In this document: positions 54,744-64,000 of the stretch, one piece after another
Layout: every line of letters starts with the position of its first letter
Numbering within the stretch: position 1 is the stretch's first letter
From: Nitrosomonas sp.
GTDB taxonomy: Bacteria > Pseudomonadota > Gammaproteobacteria > Burkholderiales > Nitrosomonadaceae
Length of the DNA: 64,000 nucleotides
NCBI GenBank assembly: GCA_016710135.1
Contig: JADJLM010000001.1
Location: 310,001 to 374,000 of the forward strand
Direction of reading: 5' to 3'
The notes under the pieces: generated by a model
Databases searched by the model: none
Seen by the model: only the letters and a program-made list of their open reading frames with translations
Told to the model about the DNA's origin: nothing
Position numbers and translations under genes: made by a program

Positions 54744-55795
54744 ATGCGCTTCCAGAAACGTAAAATTGTATTAGCGCTGGGTTGTATATCTGCATTGACT
54801 GGGTGTGCCTCTTATTTTTCAGGTAAGGAATTTTCAGCCTATGAAGTGAGGCCTGTTACGAATATCCAACAGGCAGAAAGCAGCGCAGAGAATTTTTACC
54901 ATATTGGAGAATATTATCAGCGAAAAAAACAATGGCTTAATGCGCTCGAAGCCTATCAGAAAGCGTTACTACTGCAAGCTGAGTATGTAGAAGCGCATAA
55001 TGGGCTTGGCATTGTTTATGCAACCTTGGGTCAGTATGAATTAGCGATTGATCACTTTAAAAAAGCAATCGTGCTAGACACGTCCAAGAGCTATTTGCAT
55101 AATAATTTAGGCTACGCTTATTTTTTGCAAGGCACGTATCATGAAGCAGAGCTCTCAATTCAGACCGCCTTATCCAATGATCCCCTTAATGTAAAAGCTA
55201 GAAAGAATTTAACATTGGTCTATAAAAAATGGGTATTGATGATAAGTCAAATAACCCGCCTGGGATACCCAGCGAAAGTGAGGCGATGATACCAAAGTAT
55301 CCCGTACAATCATCATCTCAAACGCATTTATCACAACAATTGATCCAGGTTGCACCGAATGTTTATGAATTTAGCTCACAGTTAAAAATGCAAAATAGTG
55401 TTGCTAGTACTGCAGTCACTGGTGTCGGGCATGGTAAACAGGAAACTCGATTGCAAGATGATATTAAAGACCCTATGCAAGGTATTGAAGTTTCAAACGG
55501 TAATGGCGTAACGGGTATGGCCCGGAATGTGGCAACGCAGTTGAGCAATGCTGGATTTGGTCAAGCACGACTTACCAATCATCCAACATTTAAACAAACG
55601 CAGACAGAAATTTATCATCGTGGTAGTGCGCATGAGCTTGCAGAAAAAATCACACAACTATTACCAGGGCAAATCAAATTAATTGAAAGTGATGATTTGC
55701 GAGAAGATATCAATCTAAAAATTTTACTAGGCCAAGATATCGCTAAATTTAAAGAATTAAGTCATAACCAATATCAAGCAACTAAGGTAATGTAG
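54744..55795 (+). CDS. TPR lipoprotein with LytR_C domain, interrupted by one apparent frameshift
   Basis: The first frame has a lipobox (ALTGCASYFSG, Cys 21) and TPR units (WLNALEAYQKALLLQAEYVE, YELAIDHFKKAIVLD). It then overlaps a second frame. Adding one A to the A6 run at 55224-55229 reads LTLVYKKMGIDDKSN and continues to a C-terminal LytR_C-type domain (VSNGNGVTGMARNVATQL, ELAEKITQLLPGQIKLIES, DDLREDINLKILLGQDI) at 55795. TPR-LytR_C proteins are known from betaproteobacterial tad loci. The domain may contact peptidoglycan or anchor the machine (inference). Confidence 0.82.
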
Positions 55796-55820
55796 AAACG
55801 ATTTCGATTCTAAGTGCTGC

Positions 55821-56684
55821 TTAAGCAGCGCTAACAAGCTGATTTGCACTTTCTGCAAGTGTTTTTGCTTCCTCTATGATGCGATCAATCTTGCTTTCGG
55901 CGATACCCAGATTGTTCCACGCTTGTTCAGTGATTTCTTGAGCTGTATGCTCATTAATTGAAAAATTGGGAAGTAATTTCTCAGCGATATTAACAAGCCT
56001 GATCATCGGTAATCCCAATGTGGCATCTGGATGATCGGGTGTATGGTGGTAACGCATCACGGCAATGAGTTCTTCGGGTAGACCCCAGTGTATTCCTAGT
56101 TGAGCACCGATTTCTCCATGATGAATACCGACTATTTCCTGTTCAATTGCGAACAAATCCGTGTCAGCAGCATCATTCAATCGCTCGTGCAGGCGATTGC
56201 TGGTTTCTGTATCTAAATAACTCAGCGTACTGAAGCCAATGTCATGCAATAGTCCAGCTAGAAAAATCTGATCATCAATGGGACGAAGATTCGCTGGCAT
56301 ATGCCGGGCAATGGCGCGCATGGTGGTAGCAATAGCCATACTATGAGCCCATAGATCCATCGATTTTAATTTTCCTTCAGGCAATTTAGCCAATACTGTA
56401 ATAGTAGCCATACCGATTGCAATCGATTTGACTTGGGTCAAGCCAAGTAACATGGCGGCATCATTAACTGAGGTAATCGTGCTTGGCATATTAAAAAGGG
56501 ATGAGTTAGAGAGGCCAACGATCCGAGCAGAAATTTGTGGATCTTGTGTAATGAGTTTAAGTAATTGCGCTTCACCCTCGGTGGTATCTAACGGTAATGC
56601 CAGCATCTTCTGAGCGATAGCTGGCATAGCGGGGAGCGAGTCGATTTCCCTAAGAGATTGTTTAATTTTGTTTTGAGCTGGCAT
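55821..56684 (-). CDS. HDOD-domain signalling protein
   Basis: The 287-residue protein is a stand-alone HDOD domain (LPAMPAIAQKMLALPLDTTE, ISARIVGLSNSSLFNMPSTI, HDIGFSTLSYLDTETSN). The metal His-Asp pair (LLHDIG) is present, but the protein lacks full HD-GYP motifs. Such proteins regulate motility, biofilm and stress pathways by scaffolding. It is convergent with the tad operon, 25 bases away, so a functional link is possible but unproven. Confidence 0.85.
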   Translation of the reverse strand: MPAQNKIKQSLREIDSLPAMPAIAQKMLALPLDTTEGEAQLLKLITQDPQISARIVGLSNSSLFNMPSTITSVNDAAMLLGLTQVKSIAIGMATITVLAKLPEGKLKSMDLWAHSMAIATTMRAIARHMPANLRPIDDQIFLAGLLHDIGFSTLSYLDTETSNRLHERLNDAADTDLFAIEQEIVGIHHGEIGAQLGIHWGLPEELIAVMRYHHTPDHPDATLGLPMIRLVNIAEKLLPNFSINEHTAQEITEQAWNNLGIAESKIDRIIEEAKTLAESANQLVSAA

Positions 56685-56836
56685 GCTAATTTCCTTCGAA
56701 GAGCGCTTTAATCAAGTATTTAATTCAGATGAAGTTGCTGAATTTAGGGTAACTTTATAAATTTTACGCTAAACATTTTCGCTAGAATTGTTGAACTAGG
56801 CCATAATTTTTCACTATTTTGATATAAAGAATAAAA

Positions 56837-57637
56837 ATGTTTAAGAACAAGCAACAATGCGGTTATATGACTAATAGAATTATTTTAGTGGGCGCGAGCA
56901 ATCTAACGATGTCGCTTCGCATGATTATTCAGCATATTCAAAGGAGCGTTGGTGGTCCAAGTGAAATATGGGTTGCGGCAGGTCATGGGCGCTCCTATGG
57001 CTTGAGTAGCCGAGTGTTGGTTCGTGAGTTGCCGGGTATCGTTCAATGTGGTTTATGGAATCAACTCAGTGCTCGTACAACGATTCCAAGCTATGCTTTA
57101 TTGACGGATATCGGCAACGATATACCTTATGGTGTTGACCCAGAACGAATTCTACAATGGGTTACCTGGTGTATTGATGAGTTAACAAAGGCATCTGCTC
57201 AGATCGTAATAACCAATTTACCAATATCGTCGATCGAGGCGATGTCAAATAAACGTTTCCAATTTTTTAGACATTTATTTTTTCCGTCATGTACTTTAAC
57301 GAAGACTGAAGTCGTTAGTCGTGCGAAAGTGGTACATCAAGGTATTGTTACACTCGCGCAACAGAAACAACTTATCCTTTGTGAACAAGCTGAGCAATGG
57401 ATGGGAGTCGATGGTTTTCATATTGCTTTCATGAAACGTGAACGAGCCTTTAGGCAACTATGTAACTATTTTGTAGTGGCTGATGAAGATTTATCATCAG
57501 CCACTGAACAATTTGAGCTTCGATTAAGCTGGCAGCAGCGGCCTCACTTTGCATATCAGCGTGTTTTGAATAGAGGGAAATGCTGCCAACAACCAAGTGG
57601 TTTGTTATCGAATCATTCGACCGTATCGCTTTATTAG
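56837..57637 (+). CDS. SGNH-hydrolase-like protein of unknown function
   Basis: The 266-residue protein has no signal peptide. It shows the order of SGNH blocks in modified form: RIILVGASNLTMSL (block I, GASN in place of GDS), VAAGHGRSYGL, LLTDIGNDIPYGV (block III GND) and MGVDGFHIAFM (block V Asp-x-x-His). The nucleophile position is therefore uncertain: GASN has Ser one residue later than GDS. Predicted esterase or acyltransferase-like. A methionine at 56867 is an alternative start. Confidence 0.6.
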   Translation: MFKNKQQCGYMTNRIILVGASNLTMSLRMIIQHIQRSVGGPSEIWVAAGHGRSYGLSSRVLVRELPGIVQCGLWNQLSARTTIPSYALLTDIGNDIPYGVDPERILQWVTWCIDELTKASAQIVITNLPISSIEAMSNKRFQFFRHLFFPSCTLTKTEVVSRAKVVHQGIVTLAQQKQLILCEQAEQWMGVDGFHIAFMKRERAFRQLCNYFVVADEDLSSATEQFELRLSWQQRPHFAYQRVLNRGKCCQQPSGLLSNHSTVSLY

Positions 57638-58280
57638 CGACGGCCGCGATGATCGTGTTTAAGGTAGTTCGCTGTCTACAAAGAGTGTTAATGGCGTTGT
57701 TGCGCTGATGGTTAATGCACTTTTTGACCAATTTCCATAAAACACTGCGGTAATGAATTTATTGACACTGCTCGCTACATCAACAAAGAATGACTGAGGA
57801 GTTAGAACACAATTGGTACAGGCCGGGCAATGTTCATCGCAGAAACTACAATGAAAATATTTTGGAGAATAGCCGCAAGGACCCCAACTGTATTTTTTTG
57901 CGACACGATAAAATGCACGTAAATTCTGGCTATGAAGATACGCAGCTTTCGCTGCATCATTCTTATCAACAAAACAGGTAGTAACATCGAATCCCCAATA
58001 CATCGCGGGTAAATTAACATTCCCTGCACTGTTTGCATTATAGGGATCGATGCTAAATATCGCATCGGCTTGAGTCAAATTGCTAGAAATTGCATTCTGC
58101 GCTGCTTGACCACCAGCTGAATGACCTCCCATGAGCCAGTGTGTAACGCTATTGCAGCCAATACCGCTTAACCAGCTATTGAGATTTGTTTTGACGTCAT
58201 TAGCCAGTGCTGCATATTTCTGAGGATCGGTTTTTACCATGTTACCAGGTGCGTGATCCATAATCACAGTAACGTATCCA

Positions 58281-58286
58281 TACTTA
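58281..58286. repeat. Left target-site duplication (TACTTA)
   Basis: TACTTA here and again at 59810-59815 directly flank the insertion sequence. A single copy fits the uninterrupted hydrolase codons for I-K-Y. Confidence 0.85.
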
Positions 58287-59809
58287 GTCGATCCTGAAAT
58301 ATCCACAAGCACTTGATTCTATGCAGCAAAGATCTTTCTTTTGATGAGCATAACGACCAGGAATGTTAAAATAGCATCCTATTTCTGGTCGAAATGGTGA
58401 TTAAAAATGCTAAGACATAGCAGTACGATTCATCAACCGAATTTGTTTGGAACAGATTTGCTGATGCAGTTGGATGTCAATGATCCATTGTTGCAGCTTG
58501 CAGACGCGATACCGTGGCAAGAATTTGACGAAGCATTTTCGATTCACTACACGAAATCGACAGGCGCGCCGAGTAAGCCGATCCGGTTGCTGTTTGGGTT
58601 ATTGATCTTGAAGCAGTTAGAGAATTTGAGTGACGAATCAGTAGTATTGCAGTGGAAGCGCAATCCTTACTACCAGGCTTTTGCGGCATGAAAGAGTTCC
58701 AGCAGAAATTGCCGTGTCATAGCACGGAACTGGTGCATTTTCGTAAGCGCCTAGGTGTGCCGGGCATGGAGCGGATTTTTCAGATGAGTGTTGGTTTGCA
58801 TGGGGGAATCGGCACTGGAAGATGTGGTTCATGTTGACACGACAGTGCAAGAGAAGAACATCACATACCCGACTGACAGCAAACTAGCGATCAAGATTAT
58901 CAATCGCCTCAACAAGATTGCCAAATCCCATGGTATTTCACAGCGGCGCACTTTCATTAAGCAAGTGAAATCACTGCGCTTGGATATTCGGCACTACCGG
59001 CATGTGAAGAAAAGAGCAAAGGCGAAACGCGCGTTGAAGCGACTCAGAACCATTGCAGGTGTTTTGATGCGGGAGCTCAGGAGAAAATTGCCACAATGCT
59101 GCCTATTCGAGCACTACCAAAAGGATTTTCTACTGTATGAGCGCGTACTGAAACAGAAAATCAAAGACACGCACAAAATCTATTCCCTGCACGAACCGCA
59201 AGTGTACTGTATCGGCAAGGGAAAAGACCACAAACAATATGAATACGGCAGCAAGGCATCGATAGCCAGCACAGCGAAAGGTAACCTGATTGTTGGGGTT
59301 GTCAGTCACGAACAAAACTTGCATGACAGCCACACATTACCAGAGATATTGCATCATGTTGAGACTTCGCGCGGGAAAGCGGCCAAGCAAGCTGTATGCG
59401 ACCGTGGCTACCGTGGCAAACGTGAAGTCAATGGAACGCAAATCGTTCTACCTGGAAGAGCATTAAAACGAGACACACGCTACCAAAGAGACAAGAAGCG
59501 GAAACAATGCAGAAGGCGCGCGGCGATTGAACCCATTATCAGCCACCTGAAATCGGATTATCGAATGGCCAGAAATTACCTGAAAGGCGCCATCGGTGAT
59601 CACATCAATCTGCTAATGGCTGCTACCGCCTGGAATCTAAAACAATGGCTATTGGCCATTTTTTGGTTTTTCTTCCCGTGGCGAAAACTGCAGGCTTCGC
59701 AAATTCTTTGATGGAAAAGATCAAATTGCTCGATTTTGTCTTTATTAACACGCCGCTTTTTGAAACTGCTGATCCATAATAACAATTGATGCAGTTTTTC
59801 AGGGTCGAC
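58287..59809. mobile_element. 1523-bp insertion sequence (IS5-like transposase)
   Basis: The ends are inverted repeats: GTCGATCCTGAAA on the left and, reading inward on the other strand, GTCGACCCTGAAA on the right (one mismatch in 13). A perfect 6-bp target duplication (TACTTA) lies outside. It carries one transposase gene on the plus strand. The insertion is clean, so it is probably recent. Confidence 0.9.
58407..59711 (+). CDS. IS5-like transposase, two apparent frameshifts
   Basis: Three frames together give a protein of about 434 residues. The N-terminal DUF772-type domain reads LQLADAIPWQEFDEAFSIHY, PIRLLFGLLILKQLENLSDE. After one T is added to the T4 run at 58679-58682 it continues FCGMKEFQQKLPCHSTELVH. 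After one G is removed from the G5 run at 58802-58806 it continues ESALEDVVHVDTTVQEKNIT, the first DDE Asp region, through VCDRGYRGKREV and RRAAIEPIISHLKSDYRM with the terminal Glu. The two shifts cancel, so total length is unchanged. With corrections the enzyme looks intact. Confidence 0.88.
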
Positions 59810-59815
59810 TACTTA
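59810..59815. repeat. Right target-site duplication (TACTTA)
   Basis: Second copy of the 6-bp duplication flanking the insertion sequence. It matches 58281-58286 exactly. Confidence 0.85.
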
Positions 59816-60327
59816 ATGATTTCTTCTGATAATTTGTCATAGCTAGAAATACTCATCGACGTACCTACACCGAGCAAAATCGCATCACAACTCGCGGGCG
59901 TTGTCGTTGAGTAGTGAATTCGTACTTGACCGTTGGGTGTTGTTTGATCTAAATAGCTTGCATGAGCGTAATGGACAGCAAATGAAATTGCTAAAACAAC
60001 TAATTTGATGAATATTTGATCGATACGCATCGGAGTGATTCTCCTTTATGATGAATTGAGGTAGTCAGAGCTATTTGGCTAGCTGTTGAGGTTATAATGA
60101 AAAAAAAGATTGATAAATGTATTGCTGATTTTTCATCATAGAATTATAGAGCTATGTTATTAAAGATGATTTTGTTAAATTAACGATTTTTTGGTCGGGT
60201 TACTGGGGTTTCAATTAGCAAAAATGCGCCTATAATTACGAACAAATTTTAGGCTATACTTTTGACCTTGCGTCATATCCTTGATACCTTCCAAAGGTTA
60301 TAACTCGCTGTTGATAAACCTTGAACC

Positions 60328-61662
60328 ATGTATCTAAACACTGATATCAAATCATCTGGAATTTTGCCAGATAATCATCCGCAACGAATTGTATTGCATA
60401 ATGAAGTTCATGCGCGCCCAAGCCAACGTATCCATCTGCCGGCGCTCATCATTTATGTTGCAGTATTTAATGAAGGCGTAACACGCGAACAAGAATGTGA
60501 TCACTTACGCTTATTGCCGGATCAAGAAAGCTTAACGCCAGAGCAATTACAGAATAATTTTTTACGCTTGCGACTTCAGGGTTATGCGTTGAGATGGGAA
60601 CGACATACTGAATATACGCGTTATACATTAGTACAGCAGTTACCAAGTAGTGCCAATTTAGGTGCGACTGATCCAGAATTGCTACCCTATCTGGCTTTGC
60701 CTAAAGATTGGTTGGCTAGAATTCCAGGGTTGACAATTGCTGCGATTAAGCTTGCGATGGTACATGGTGATTTAACCCACATGGAAGATTTACTGAACAA
60801 TGCGCGCAGTTGGTTCGGAGGGCATCCCATTGTGGCATCTTTGATAGGAAGAGATGGACATTCACTCGCAGTAACCGATTTCATGTTGCGTGAGAGCGGT
60901 TTTGAAAGAATGCTTGTTATCGCGCCACCCAATACCACTGAAACCCGTGCAGGGAGAATTTCACAACGCCTACTTGAAATTGAAACATACCGCCTTGTTG
61001 CACTAAGAGCGCTTCCCGTTGCCAAGCAATTAGCACCTGAATTAACCCATGCTGAGCAACAGCTCGCTGATATAACTGCACAGCTTGAGAATAAATGTAC
61101 TTCAGACCAGGAATTACTGGATACACTGATCGCATTGGCGGTCAGGGTGGAGCGAATTACCGTCGAGCATGCTTATCGATTTGCTGCGACTCACGCTTAT
61201 GATCGAGTCGTTAATCAAAGAATCAGTGAATTAAGAGAGAAAGCGATTCCTGGTATTCAAACGATTGGAGAGTTCATGCAGCGCCGCCTTTCACCAGCAA
61301 TGGCAACAGTGGACGCAACCACTCAGCGCATGGGTTATCTTTCTGCCCGAGTTGCAAGGGCGAGTTCTTTGCTACGAACGCGAGTCGATATTCTGGCTGA
61401 AACACAAAATCAACAGCTATTAGAAAAATTAACACGGGGGCAGGAATTGCAGCTGCGCCTACAAAGTACGGTAGAGGGGCTATCTATCGCTGCCATTTCA
61501 TATTATGTAATCAGCTTATTACTTTATGTGTTTAAGGCAATAAAAGCCGCTGGATGGCCTATGCATCCAGAGCTGGTGACGGGACTACTCATTCCAGTGG
61601 TTATTTGGGCTGTGTGGTGTACTACTCGCCGGATTCATAAAAAATTTTTAGAGTCGCATTGA
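60328..61662 (+). CDS. DUF3422 family membrane-anchored protein
   Basis: The 444-residue protein opens with NHPQRIVLHNEVHARPSQRI, the hallmark of DUF3422. It then has a long helical region and two C-terminal membrane helices (GLSIAAISYYVISLLLYVF, LVTGLLIPVVIWAVWCTTRR). The large N-terminal part is probably cytoplasmic. Function unknown; the family is common in alpha- and betaproteobacteria. Nearly 300 bases upstream lack a gene. Confidence 0.9.
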   Translation: MYLNTDIKSSGILPDNHPQRIVLHNEVHARPSQRIHLPALIIYVAVFNEGVTREQECDHLRLLPDQESLTPEQLQNNFLRLRLQGYALRWERHTEYTRYTLVQQLPSSANLGATDPELLPYLALPKDWLARIPGLTIAAIKLAMVHGDLTHMEDLLNNARSWFGGHPIVASLIGRDGHSLAVTDFMLRESGFERMLVIAPPNTTETRAGRISQRLLEIETYRLVALRALPVAKQLAPELTHAEQQLADITAQLENKCTSDQELLDTLIALAVRVERITVEHAYRFAATHAYDRVVNQRISELREKAIPGIQTIGEFMQRRLSPAMATVDATTQRMGYLSARVARASSLLRTRVDILAETQNQQLLEKLTRGQELQLRLQSTVEGLSIAAISYYVISLLLYVFKAIKAAGWPMHPELVTGLLIPVVIWAVWCTTRRIHKKFLESH

Positions 61663-61700
61663 TGCTTTATGACCTATAAATTAATTTTGATATACCAAAG

Positions 61701-63317
61701 CTAGGAACCTAAAGGCGGTTTAGAAGTTCTACTACCTTGTAAAACCGTGTTTTTTAATTCTTGACTTGTGTTAGGGTAATCACGGCTGAAATGTAATCCA
61801 CGGCTTTCATGGCGTTGCATGGCGCATTGGATGATCAAATTTGCAGTCGTGACTAAATTGCGAAGCTCTAACAAGTCCCCTGTTACGCGAAAATTCGTGT
61901 AGTACTCGTTGATTTCTTCATGCAATAACTTCACCCGATGTTGCGCGCGCTCAAGTCGCTTATTGGTGCGAACAATCCCTACATAATTCCACATGAATCG
62001 GCGCAGTTCATCCCAGTTATGGGAAATAACAACTTCTTCATCAGCGTCGGTTACGCGACTTTCATCCCAATCTAGCAAAGCAATAGATTCCTGACGAGGC
62101 TGGTCTAATATATGCTTGGCTGAAGCCATACCAAATACTAAACATTCCAGCAAAGAGTTGCTTGCTAATCGATTAGCACCATGGAGTCCAGTAAATGCGG
62201 TTTCTCCAATTGCATATAAGTTATTTAAATCAGTCTTTCCATCTTGATCCGTTACGACACCGCCACAAATATAGTGCGCTGCCGGCACAACCGGAATTGG
62301 TTGTTTAGTGATATCGATGCCAAAATCAAGACAGCGTGAATAAATCGTGGGAAAGTGCTGTTTAAGGAATGCGGTAGGCTTATGGGAGATATCAAGATAA
62401 ACGCAATCAAGCCCGCGCTTCTTCATTTCAAAATCGATCGCCCGGGCGACAATATCCCGAGGTGCAAGTTCGGCTCGTTCATCATGTGACGGCATGAACC
62501 GTTCACCATTAGGTAATTTTAATAAACCACCTTCACCTCGAACTGCTTCGCTGATTAGAAAGGATTTTGCATGAGGGTGGTAAAGACACGTTGGATGAAA
62601 TTGGATGAATTCCATATTAGCCACACGGCAACCCGCCCGCCAGCCCATCGCGATGCCATCTCCAGTTGCCGTATCCGGATTCGTGGTGTAGAGATAAACC
62701 TTACCCGCTCCTCCAGTTGCAAGCACAGTGTTTTGTGCTGAGAACGTGATGATTTTATCTGATTGGATATCTAGAATATAAGCGCCATGGCATCGATTCG
62801 GTTGATTTAATGAGTTAGCAAGTAATTTTTTATTCGTAATTAAGTCAACGGCGATATGATTTTCGAAGATCGAAATATTATTATGTGCTTGGGCTTGCTT
62901 GATTAAAGCAAGTTGAACTGCCTGACCGGTTGCATCGTTGATATGGATGACGCGGCGAACACTATGACCTCCTTCTCGCGTTAAATGATAGCCAGTTTCA
63001 TTTTGCGCATCTTTCGTGAAATCAACCTGTTGTGAAATTAACCACTGAATCGCTGCTGGTCCTTGTTCAACAACATGCTTCGTGATCATTTCATCACATA
63101 GTCCAGCGCCAGCAATAAGCGTGTCCTGAATATGTTTTTCCAAAGAATCTTCAGTAGACAATGCTGCAGCTATTCCCCCCTGAGCCCAACTACTCGCACT
63201 ATCAAACAGAGATCGCTTTGTGACAATAGCAACTTTTTGAGTATTTGCTAAATTAAGTGCGAGTGTGAGTCCAGCTAACCCGCTCCCAACGATGAGCGTA
63301 TCAAAATGAACTTGCAT
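61701..63317 (-). CDS. nadB: L-aspartate oxidase
   Basis: The 538-residue flavoprotein has the FAD motif IVGSGLAGLTLALNLAN and the active-site segments SWAQGGIAAAL, REGGHSVRRVIH and RGEGGLLKLPNGERF. HGANRLASNSLLECLVFG and the C-terminal helical domain follow. It oxidises aspartate to iminoaspartate in NAD synthesis. Its usual partner nadA is not in the window. Confidence 0.94.
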   Translation of the reverse strand: MQVHFDTLIVGSGLAGLTLALNLANTQKVAIVTKRSLFDSASSWAQGGIAAALSTEDSLEKHIQDTLIAGAGLCDEMITKHVVEQGPAAIQWLISQQVDFTKDAQNETGYHLTREGGHSVRRVIHINDATGQAVQLALIKQAQAHNNISIFENHIAVDLITNKKLLANSLNQPNRCHGAYILDIQSDKIITFSAQNTVLATGGAGKVYLYTTNPDTATGDGIAMGWRAGCRVANMEFIQFHPTCLYHPHAKSFLISEAVRGEGGLLKLPNGERFMPSHDERAELAPRDIVARAIDFEMKKRGLDCVYLDISHKPTAFLKQHFPTIYSRCLDFGIDITKQPIPVVPAAHYICGGVVTDQDGKTDLNNLYAIGETAFTGLHGANRLASNSLLECLVFGMASAKHILDQPRQESIALLDWDESRVTDADEEVVISHNWDELRRFMWNYVGIVRTNKRLERAQHRVKLLHEEINEYYTNFRVTGDLLELRNLVTTANLIIQCAMQRHESRGLHFSRDYPNTSQELKNTVLQGSRTSKPPLGS

Positions 63318-63477
63318 AGGTTTATTATTATTCGTTAACTAAATTTAGAGCTGCGTTTGTTCTTATTCTAGCATGGAGAAATACGAGATTAGGCGATATA
63401 ACATTTTAAGTATTGTTTGATGAGCCAAGATGTGTGGGATTTATTATCGGTGCAATGGCTGAGATATCCTCCAGGAT

Positions 63478-64000
63478 TCATTTTTCCGGTGGGAGTTCGG
63501 TATAGTAATGATTGAGCAGCATTGCTAATTGACTGAGATCAAATGGTTTGCTGAGATGTTCGTCCATGCCAGCGTCGAGGCAATCTTGTCGGATGTGATC
63601 GAATGCATGAGCGGTTACTGCGATGATTGGGATACGAGGGCTGTTTGTTTGATTTTCTAGTATGCGGATATGACGTGTTGCCTCGAATCCATCCATAATC
63701 GGCATGTTGCAGTCCATTAATATTAAATCAGGGCACTGATGCTGGTATTCAGTAATCGCAGCTTTTCCGTCAGCAGCAACCGTGATTTCGCAATTTAGGT
63801 GTTCGAGCATTGCGCGACTGATCAATTGATTAACAACATTATCTTCAACCAGTAGCACCTTGAGGCGCCGATCTGTGTTTTTCGGTTTTTCTGGGTTGAT
63901 TGGTTCGACTGTTTTGCTTTCAATTTGCGAGTTAACTTCTGTTGTGGGTTTCAGGGGAATACAAACCTTGAATTGCGAGCCCTTGCCGATTTCACTCGTG
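63478..64000 (-). CDS. Hybrid sensor histidine kinase, C-terminal part (5' end beyond window)
   Basis: The frame is open to the right edge. The first visible residues, SEIGKGSQFKVCIPL, are the end of a HATPase_c domain. A linker follows, then a receiver domain with LLVEDN, the phospho-acceptor Asp in LILMDCNMPIMDG, IAVTAHA and HLSKPF. The Asp, Thr and Lys of a working receiver are all present. It would be a membrane or PAS-type hybrid kinase; its signal is unknown because the sensor lies outside the window. Confidence 0.88.
   Translation of the reverse strand, partial: TSEIGKGSQFKVCIPLKPTTEVNSQIESKTVEPINPEKPKNTDRRLKVLLVEDNVVNQLISRAMLEHLNCEITVAADGKAAITEYQHQCPDLILMDCNMPIMDGFEATRHIRILENQTNSPRIPIIAVTAHAFDHIRQDCLDAGMDEHLSKPFDLSQLAMLLNHYYTELPPEK

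Larger units (their letters stand above)
57659..60030 (-). pseudogene. Secreted alpha/beta-hydrolase gene split by an insertion sequence
   Basis: The 5' part (60030-59810) encodes a signal peptide and the first 73 residues (ending SYDKLSEEIIK). The 3' part (58280-57659) continues YGYVTVIMDHAPGNM, the nucleophile elbow GGHSAGG (GxSxG), and a Cys-rich stretch (HCSFCDEHCPACTNC). Removing the element and one copy of the 6-bp duplication restores a single 281-codon frame (221 + 622 bases). The product would be a disulphide-rich exported hydrolase; the substrate is unknown. The insertion gives an in-frame TAG after IIK. A GTG at 58312 could still start the second half inside the element. Confidence 0.85.

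Noticed and set aside
60031..60327. Gene or RNA in the 297-bp gap before the DUF3422 gene
   Set aside because: AT-rich sequence with no supported frame, hairpin with T-run, or operator that I could identify.

Overview
The window looks like chromosomal DNA of an autotrophic betaproteobacterium, most likely of the Nitrosomonas group. This rests on the phosphoribulokinase gene (Calvin cycle), on betaproteobacterial gene neighbourhoods (leuS-lptE, dusB-fis-purH-purD, polA beside DUF2782 and thrB, ssb-MFS beside uvrA) and on low-to-moderate GC. It is inference; no 16S gene is present.

Layout. 1-5330: a minus-strand operon behind a near-perfect Zur (zinc repressor) operator. It holds a ZnuD-like TonB receptor, two related secreted proteins of unknown function (one with a dockerin-like calcium-binding segment) and a COG0523 GTPase that runs off the left edge. 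5440-8150: an IS3 remnant, a decayed hsdM fragment and a dihydroxyacetone kinase gene that looks GC-richer than its surroundings. 8200-17400: small unknowns, a YiiX-like hydrolase, OsmC, holA, a PEP-CTERM/VWA-like protein lying between holA and lptE, leuS, an M48 lipoprotein peptidase and a MntA/HepT toxin-antitoxin pair. 17588-42530: housekeeping genes (prk, uvrD, thrB, LOG, polA, pepP, infA, csp, cyclophilin, ssb, MFS, uvrA, glycerate kinase, ubiH-type monooxygenase, dusB, fis, purH, purD, yciB). 42660-55795: a complete Tad/Flp pilus locus that starts with three tandem 319-bp units, each carrying one flp pilin gene. 55821-64000: an HDOD protein, an SGNH-like hydrolase, a secreted alpha/beta-hydrolase gene split by an intact-looking 1.5-kb insertion sequence with a 6-bp target duplication, DUF3422, nadB and the 3' part of a hybrid histidine kinase gene.

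Ten open reading frames are broken by one base in or beside short homopolymer runs: leuS, prk, ssb, the ubiH-type gene, a tad lipoprotein, a tadE-like gene, tadC, a TPR/LytR_C gene and the transposase twice. Several are essential genes, so assembly error is the likeliest cause. I annotate these as single genes across the shift.

The best candidates for undescribed biology are the Zur-controlled operon with its two novel secreted paralogs and the triplicated flp unit with a tandem 15-bp operator-like repeat ahead of each pilin. I saw no CRISPR array, tRNA or rRNA.
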